From assembly GCA_002451165.1 (NCBI GenBank), contig DKBH01000005.1, positions 21,467 to 85,466 on the forward strand: 64,000 nucleotides of DNA, given 5' to 3'. The translations under genes and the position numbers were made by a program. Below the pieces are notes generated by a model. It had not been told where the DNA came from, ran no database searches, and worked only from the letters and a program-made list of their open reading frames with translations. The DNA comes from Nitrospiraceae bacterium UBA6905. GTDB taxonomy: Bacteria; Nitrospirota; Thermodesulfovibrionia; Thermodesulfovibrionales; UBA6898. Every line of letters begins with the position of its first letter. Position 1 is the first letter of the stretch. Shown piece after piece: positions 59,088 through 64,000 of the stretch.

Positions 59088-60740
59088 ATGTACATCAGAA
59101 CTAAAGTGAGCATCATTCAGACTGCTGTAATGGCGGTCTCATTAACCCTCATTCTCATGATTATTTTTTTCTCGACCTCTAAGCTGGTGAATGAGAAGGA
59201 CGACGCCATATATACAGAGAGGCTTCAGAAGGAACTGTCATCTATTGAAAGTTCTCATGACTCCCTGGTAAAGGCCGGTCTGGACAGTGTTGACTCCTAT
59301 GTTGGAGAAGCGCAGAAGGGCCTCCTCGATGAATTTCAAAAGAAAATTGACAAGACTATATCCGGGGACGTGTTTCTGTTCATTATGGACAGTACCGGCA
59401 ATATTCTCCTTCATCCTGAGCTCCAGAACGGGTCCAGGGAATGGAGCGAACTTGCTTTTGTGAAAAAAATGCTGTCTTCGGAGGAGAAAGCCTCCGTGAC
59501 TTCCACCATCAGTGGTCAGAAAAAATGGATTCAGTATGCGTTCTTCAAGCCCTGGAAGTGGTATGTCGGATTTGTTGTAGACGATAATTACAAATACGCC
59601 GTGATCAGGAAGTTCCTGAGATTATTAATAATTGTCAGCATCGTGTCACTTGTCCTGCTGGTGGGAGTCAATTACCTGAGCATCAAACGCATGCTCAACC
59701 CGCTGAAGTCCATTGTCAGCACTGCAGAGGAAATTGGTAACGGAAATCTGAATATATCGATCGATTCGCATGTCGATGACGAAACACAGCAGGTACAGAA
59801 CGCCATGAAGGCGATGGTGGAGAAGCTGCGGGAGATCGTGCTCGACGTCAAGACTGCTGCCAATAACGTGGCCTCCGGCAGCCAGCAGGTACGCTCCAAC
59901 TCGGAACAGCTGTCGCAGGGCGCTTCCGAGCAGGCAAGTTCAGTGGAAGAGGTTTCCTCTTCGATGGAAGAGATGGTATCGAACATCAGGCAGAACGCAG
60001 ACAATGCCCAGCAGACAGAGAAGATAGCGCTGAAGTCGGCCAATGACGCAAGGGAGAGCGGCAAGGCGGTGAGTGAGACGGTCTCTGCGATGAAGGAGAT
60101 CGCCGGGAAGATATCGATCATCGAGGAGATAGCGCGCCAGACAAACCTTCTGGCCTTGAACGCGGCGATAGAGGCTGCCCGCGCAGGAGAGCACGGCAAG
60201 GGGTTTGCGGTGGTCGCCTCAGAGGTACGGAAGCTTGCGGAGCGGAGCCAGGCAGCGGCGGCAGAGATCAGCCACCTGTCGGGTTCGAGCGTGGAGATTG
60301 CGGAGAAGGCAGGGGAGATGCTGGCGAAACTGGTGCCTGATATTCAGAAGACGGCAGAGCTGGTCCAGGAGATCAACGGGGCGAGCTCAGAGCAGAATAG
60401 CGGAGCAGAGCAGATCAACAAGGCTATACAGCAGCTCGACAAGGTGGTACAGCAGAACGCCGGCGGTTCAGAAGAGATGTCTGCGACGGCTGAGGAACTT
60501 TCCTCACAGGCTGAGCACCTGCAGAGCGCTGTGGAATTCTTTAAGGTAGGTGTCAGCGAGTCGCATCAGCAGGAAGTCAGGCTGGAACGGGTCACGCCGA
60601 AACTGCAGAAGACAAGGATAGCGCATGTAATGCATAAGATGGTCGCCGGAGCAGAGCGGGGTGCAAAACTCCCGGGGGTAGCGCTTGACATGGGCAATGA
60701 CGGCAGGGATGACGACGATTCCGAGTTCGAGAGATTTTAG
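59088..60740 (+). CDS. Methyl-accepting chemotaxis protein with periplasmic Cache domain
   Basis: 550 residues. Membrane helices near 7-30 and 178-205 enclose a single-Cache-type sensor domain (VFLFIMDSTGNILLHPELQ, YAFFKPWKWYVGFVVDDNY). A HAMP domain follows (MLNPLKSIVSTAEEIGNGN), then the MCP signalling helices with the canonical tip RQTNLLALNAAIEAARAGEH and GFAVVASEVRKLA. The protein ends in an acidic linker and EFERF, which fits a C-terminal aromatic-xx-F pentapeptide used by CheR or CheB in some receptors. Encoded 24 nt after the substrate-binding protein. Confidence 0.94.
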   Translation: MYIRTKVSIIQTAVMAVSLTLILMIIFFSTSKLVNEKDDAIYTERLQKELSSIESSHDSLVKAGLDSVDSYVGEAQKGLLDEFQKKIDKTISGDVFLFIMDSTGNILLHPELQNGSREWSELAFVKKMLSSEEKASVTSTISGQKKWIQYAFFKPWKWYVGFVVDDNYKYAVIRKFLRLLIIVSIVSLVLLVGVNYLSIKRMLNPLKSIVSTAEEIGNGNLNISIDSHVDDETQQVQNAMKAMVEKLREIVLDVKTAANNVASGSQQVRSNSEQLSQGASEQASSVEEVSSSMEEMVSNIRQNADNAQQTEKIALKSANDARESGKAVSETVSAMKEIAGKISIIEEIARQTNLLALNAAIEAARAGEHGKGFAVVASEVRKLAERSQAAAAEISHLSGSSVEIAEKAGEMLAKLVPDIQKTAELVQEINGASSEQNSGAEQINKAIQQLDKVVQQNAGGSEEMSATAEELSSQAEHLQSAVEFFKVGVSESHQQEVRLERVTPKLQKTRIAHVMHKMVAGAERGAKLPGVALDMGNDGRDDDDSEFERF

Positions 60741-60750
60741 GAAGGGATAT

Positions 60751-61281
60751 ATGAACGTCACGGAAATTGGAGAGACGACACAGTACCTTACCTTCAAGCT
60801 CGAGAACGAGGTCTTTGCGCTCGAAATAGCGAAGGTGCGTGAAGTGCTGGACTTTACAGCGATCACGAAAGTGCCGCGGACCCCTGAGTTCATGCGAGGA
60901 GTAATCAACCTGCGGGGCAGTGTCGTACCGGTCATTGACATGCGGCTGAAATTCGGCATGACGAAGACGGAAAATACGGTGAACACCTGCATCATTATTG
61001 TCGAGATACATCTGGACGGGGAGACGACGGTACTCGGGGCTCTTGCGGACGAGGTGCAGGAGGTGATAGAGCTCGGGGCCGGACAGATAGAGCCTGCTCC
61101 GAAGATAGGGACACGGCTGCGGACGGAGTTCATCCGGGGAATGGGCAAACGGGACGATCGCTTTGTCATCATCCTAGATATCGATAGGTTGTTTTCGGTG
61201 GACGAGCTGTCCCTGGTGCAGGATGCAGGAGCGGTGACGTCATCCCCCGGTGGCCAGGTAGACGAGAGATCTCTTGCCTGA
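60751..61281 (+). CDS. cheW: Chemotaxis coupling protein CheW (copy 2)
   Basis: 176 residues from ATG 60751, with AGGAAGGG upstream, 10 nt after the MCP. Same fold and motifs as copy 1 (FKLENEVFALEIAKVREVL, RTPEFMRGVINLRG). The ends differ from copy 1, including a longer C-terminus (QDAGAVTSSPGGQVDER), while the central part is nearly identical at the DNA level. Confidence 0.95.
   Translation: MNVTEIGETTQYLTFKLENEVFALEIAKVREVLDFTAITKVPRTPEFMRGVINLRGSVVPVIDMRLKFGMTKTENTVNTCIIIVEIHLDGETTVLGALADEVQEVIELGAGQIEPAPKIGTRLRTEFIRGMGKRDDRFVIILDIDRLFSVDELSLVQDAGAVTSSPGGQVDERSLA
60844..61163 (+). repeat. Near-identical cheW segment, copy 2
   Basis: 320 bp matching 57590-57909 with about 11 mismatches by eye, consistent with recent duplication or gene conversion between the two cheW genes. 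Confidence 0.85.
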
Positions 61282-61408
61282 CTACATGAAGATATAAGGT
61301 CTCGGGTGATCATTACCGTGCTGCTTCTACTGTTCAGCGGCCTGCGTTTTGCTCATACGGTTGGCATATAAAAGATCGGCTAAAATAGCAGAAGGAATGA
61401 AGCAGGCA

Positions 61409-62263
61409 ATGGAACTGAATGTAATGTCAGCGGTCCTTTCAGACCGAGATTACGAGCGGTTGAGCAGGGTCATTTACTGCGAGTGCGGCATCAAGATGCC
61501 GCCAGCAAAAAAGGTGATGCTCGAGGCGAGGCTGAGGAAAAGGCTCAGAGCCCTCGACCTCAGCTCTTTTGCCAAATACTGCGAATATATCTTCAGCAAG
61601 GAAGGGCAGGAGCATGAGCTGATCAACATAATCGATGCAGTGACGACAAACAAGACCGATTTCTTCAGGGAACCGAAGCATTTTGATTTTCTGAGTGCGG
61701 TTGCTGTACCTGCAATGATGAATCTCTATGGGGCAGGAACACGGAGGGACCTGAATATATGGTCTGCCGGTTGCTCTACCGGAGAGGAGCCATATACCAT
61801 AGCCATGGTCCTGAGTGAATTCAGGGAAGCGCATCCGCCCCTCGAATTCATGATACTGGGCACGGATATTTCGACAAATGTACTGGATAGAGCGGCGAGG
61901 GCCGTCTATACCATGGAACGTGCCGAGACCGTACCTGCTCTTATGAAGAAAAAATATCTCCTGCGGAGCAGGGACAGGCAGAAAAATATGGTAAAGATCG
62001 TCCCTGAGCTGAGGGAACAGGTTAGATTTCGCCGCTTGAACTTCATGGCCGAAGATTTCGAAATGCGTGAACCGATGGACATGATCTTCTGCAGGAACGT
62101 CATAATATACTTTGACCGGCAGACACAGGAAAGACTCCTGAACCGTTTGTATGACCACCTTATCCCCGGCGGCTATATCTTCATGGGGCACTCCGAGACC
62201 TTAAGCGGACTGCGCGTCCCCCTGGTAGCGGCGGGGTCTACGGTTTACCGGAAGCCCTTATGA
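61409..62263 (+). CDS. cheR: Chemotaxis protein methyltransferase CheR
   Basis: 284 residues from ATG 61409; ATG 61397 is also in frame. Motifs: GIKMPPAKKVMLEARLRKRL (N-terminal domain), TTNKTDFFREPKHF, IWSAGCSTGEEPYTIAM (S-adenosylmethionine site), LGTDIST and MIFCRNVIIYFD. It methylates receptor glutamates. The next gene, cheD, overlaps its stop by 4 nt. Confidence 0.95.
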   Translation: MELNVMSAVLSDRDYERLSRVIYCECGIKMPPAKKVMLEARLRKRLRALDLSSFAKYCEYIFSKEGQEHELINIIDAVTTNKTDFFREPKHFDFLSAVAVPAMMNLYGAGTRRDLNIWSAGCSTGEEPYTIAMVLSEFREAHPPLEFMILGTDISTNVLDRAARAVYTMERAETVPALMKKKYLLRSRDRQKNMVKIVPELREQVRFRRLNFMAEDFEMREPMDMIFCRNVIIYFDRQTQERLLNRLYDHLIPGGYIFMGHSETLSGLRVPLVAAGSTVYRKPL

Positions 62264-62772
62264 CCCTTTCTTATACCGATGACCTGCCGTCAGTTTATCT
62301 GCATCCCGGCGAGCTGATCATCTGCCAGGAGCCGGCACGGGTGATAACGGTCCTCGGTTCCTGCGTGTCCGTCACCATGTACAATAGGCGGCTGAAATTC
62401 GGCTCCATATGCCACGGTACCATGCCCCGGTGCAAGGCCATACAGCACTGCACGGAACCCTGCATAGACGCGTTCAAGTTCATGGACTGCGCCATACAGC
62501 ATATGCTGACCAGCTTCGCGGAGTTTGGCATCCGGAACGGGGACATCGAGGTGAAGATATTCGGTGGCGCCGACACTCTGAAGTCAAAGAGCAGCAATAC
62601 GATCGGAAGTCAGAATATCAAAGTGACACTGGATACTCTCAGCAGGGAAAAGCTGGGAGTGATGGCTGCAGATGTCGGAGACAATTTCGGCCGCAAGCTG
62701 ATATTCTTCACCCATACGGGCGATGTGTATCTCAAACGCCTGAACAAGGCAACCTATAGGTCTCGCCCATGA
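62260..62772 (+). CDS. cheD: Chemoreceptor glutamine deamidase CheD
   Basis: 170 residues. LGSCVSVTMYNRRLKFGSICHGTMP contains, in two parts, the catalytic Cys (GSCV) and His (CHGTMP), followed by IKIFGGAD-like EVKIFGGADTL and a Gly-rich VTLDTLSREKLGV. CheD deamidates receptor glutamines and can interact with CheC or CheY. It overlaps cheR and cheB by 4 nt each. Confidence 0.94.
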   Translation: MTLSYTDDLPSVYLHPGELIICQEPARVITVLGSCVSVTMYNRRLKFGSICHGTMPRCKAIQHCTEPCIDAFKFMDCAIQHMLTSFAEFGIRNGDIEVKIFGGADTLKSKSSNTIGSQNIKVTLDTLSREKLGVMAADVGDNFGRKLIFFTHTGDVYLKRLNKATYRSRP

Positions 62773-63833
62773 ACAAAAAGATAAAGGTCCTCGTTGTCGA
62801 TGATTCGGCCGTGGTCAGGCGGACCCTTTCGGATGTCCTTTCGTCCGATCCCGAGATAGAGGTCATGGCAACTGCACCGGACCCTTTTATCGCCGCAGAA
62901 AAGATGCGGCACGAGGTTCCGAATGTCATCTCGCTGGATATCGAGATGCCGAGGATGGACGGTTTGACGTTCCTTCGCAAGATCATGAGCCAGCATCCTA
63001 TTCCGGTAGTCATCTGCTCGAGTCTTACGGAAGAGCGGGCAGCAACCACGATCAGGGCCCTAGAGTATGGCGCCGTTGACATCATCCGGAAGCCGCGCCT
63101 GGGTGCGAAGCAATTCCTCGAGGAGTCCAGGATATGCATATGTGATGCGGTGAAGGCGGCCTCCCTGGCAAGGGTAGAGCCGATTTCGGAGAATTCATAC
63201 AAGGTCACGCCAAAGTTGACCGCCGACGCGGTGATGCCGAAATCGTCGGGGAATTCGGTGATCCAGACGACCGAAACGGTCGTTGTGGTCGGGGCCTCGA
63301 CAGGCGGCACGGAGGCGCTCAGGATATTCCTTGAGGCCATGTCTCTTGACGCACCGGGGATCGTGATCGTCCAGCACATGCCGGAACATTTTACGGCCGC
63401 CTTTGCGAAACGTCTTGACAGCATCTGCCGGATGTCCGTGAAGGAGGCTGAGGATAATGATACGGTCATCAGGGGACGGGCATTGATTGCACCCGGGAAC
63501 CGCCATACCTTATTGAAGCGAAGCGGGGCAAGATATTATGTTGAGGTAAAGGACGGTCCGCTTGTCAGGCGGCACCGCCCTTCCGTGGATGTGCTTTTCC
63601 GCTCTGCTGCGAGATATGCGGCAAAGAAAGCGGTCGGCGTAATCATGACCGGCATGGGGGATGACGGTGCGAAAGGCCTGCTCGAAATGAAGAACGCAGG
63701 GGCATTTACCATTGCACAGGACGAGGCTTCTTCCGTTGTATTTGGTATGCCGAATGAAGCCATAAAACTCAAAGCTGCAGTTAAAGTTTTATCACTTAGA
63801 GCCATTGCTCGGGAAATCATCGACATAACGTAA
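62769..63833 (+). CDS. cheB: Chemotaxis response regulator / protein-glutamate methylesterase CheB
   Basis: 354 residues. The receiver domain (KVLVVDDSAVVRRTL, SLDIEMPRMDGLTFL) is followed by a linker and the methylesterase domain with the catalytic Ser in GASTGGTEAL, His in IVQHMPEHFT and Asp in GMGDDGAKGLLEM. It removes receptor methyl groups when phosphorylated by CheA. Last gene of the cluster in the window. Confidence 0.95.
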   Translation: MNKKIKVLVVDDSAVVRRTLSDVLSSDPEIEVMATAPDPFIAAEKMRHEVPNVISLDIEMPRMDGLTFLRKIMSQHPIPVVICSSLTEERAATTIRALEYGAVDIIRKPRLGAKQFLEESRICICDAVKAASLARVEPISENSYKVTPKLTADAVMPKSSGNSVIQTTETVVVVGASTGGTEALRIFLEAMSLDAPGIVIVQHMPEHFTAAFAKRLDSICRMSVKEAEDNDTVIRGRALIAPGNRHTLLKRSGARYYVEVKDGPLVRRHRPSVDVLFRSAARYAAKKAVGVIMTGMGDDGAKGLLEMKNAGAFTIAQDEASSVVFGMPNEAIKLKAAVKVLSLRAIAREIIDIT

Positions 63834-64000
63834 TAAGAAAAAATCCTAGAACAATAGAGACTTGATATGTTTGATTCCGAGGTTCATCGGCAGGTGAAGT
63901 TAATGATTAGAATTGTTCCATTTTGTGAGAGGGTGCGGATGACTAGATAACGTACGATATTTTTCGCACAATTGATTCAAGGGGCCTCGAATCTGGTAAT
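63834..64000. other. Window end without a recognised gene
   Basis: 167 bp after cheB. A 28-codon frame beginning near 63868 has no family resemblance. AT-rich. No clear terminator seen. Confidence 0.4.

Noticed and set aside
1..64000. CRISPR arrays, insertion sequences, rRNA genes
   Set aside because: No regularly spaced direct repeats, transposase genes or rRNA motifs were seen anywhere in the window.

Overview
The window is 64 kb of bacterial chromosome, moderately GC-rich and gene-dense. The likely source is a Gram-negative anaerobe or microaerophile related to Nitrospirota or Desulfobacterota. Grounds for this are type IV minor pilins with a large PilY1, DsbC-like proteins carrying a haem-type CxxCH, a CBS/DRTGG-type family II pyrophosphatase, PAS-associated CGWCKKI motifs, a DUF6485 protein, a large chemosensory cluster and a candidate selenoprotein. 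The phylum is an inference from gene content; no rRNA gene is present.

Layout. 1-8.3 kb: 3' end of feoB, a class A penicillin-binding protein, a small TPR protein, a MerR regulator divergent from atpB-atpE (F0 subunits a and c only), a PAS-GAF-GAF sensor and ribF. 8.3-18 kb (minus strand): a minor-pilin operon (pilY1-fimT-pilV-pilW-pilX), preceded by a secreted coiled-coil protein and a periplasmic haem-motif DsbC. 18-31 kb: relA/spoT, recJ, secF, secD, yajC, then rpmH-rnpA-yidD-yidC-mnmE (jag is absent), a DUF6485 protein and a CBS pyrophosphatase. 31.1-37.9 kb: an intact tRNA-Leu(CAA), then a 6.7-kb island closed by a copy of the 3' part of that tRNA gene. Its cargo is redox and carbonyl-handling enzymes (cupins, FMN reductase, two zinc alcohol dehydrogenases, a tautomerase, a decayed aldo/keto reductase) and a divergent YqhC-like AraC regulator. 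38-44.7 kb: a Crp/Fnr regulator, a response regulator, lipid-linked glycosyltransferase genes, bioA and a small membrane-anchored protein. 44.9-49.2 kb: an AsmA-like protein, the candidate selenoprotein, tRNA-Leu(CAG), murA and two small proteins. 49.6-63.8 kb: PilZ-like, Hpt, receiver-PAS-GGDEF-EAL, a soluble MCP-like protein, STAS, CheY, CheA, CheW, a substrate-binding protein, a Cache-type MCP, a second CheW, CheR, CheD and CheB.

Main discovery candidate. At 46085-46867 a DsbC-family gene has an in-frame TGA exactly where the first redox-active cysteine belongs (D-P-D-U-P-Y-C). The frame then continues for 112 more well-conserved codons. A perfect 7-bp hairpin with an AGGC loop begins 15 nt after the TGA, where a bacterial SECIS element would lie. 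A paralogue in the same window (17243-18049) has Cys at the same residue number, 148. This points to a selenocysteine-containing, CxxCH-bearing periplasmic disulfide isomerase or reductase.

Other notable signals: the tRNA-Leu-bounded island with a compensatory T-stem difference between its two repeats; a frameshifted GGDEF/EAL protein with a degenerate EAL motif; a 320-bp near-identical block shared by the two cheW genes; a sodium-type ion-binding signature in AtpE; and a predicted Tat-exported zinc alcohol dehydrogenase.
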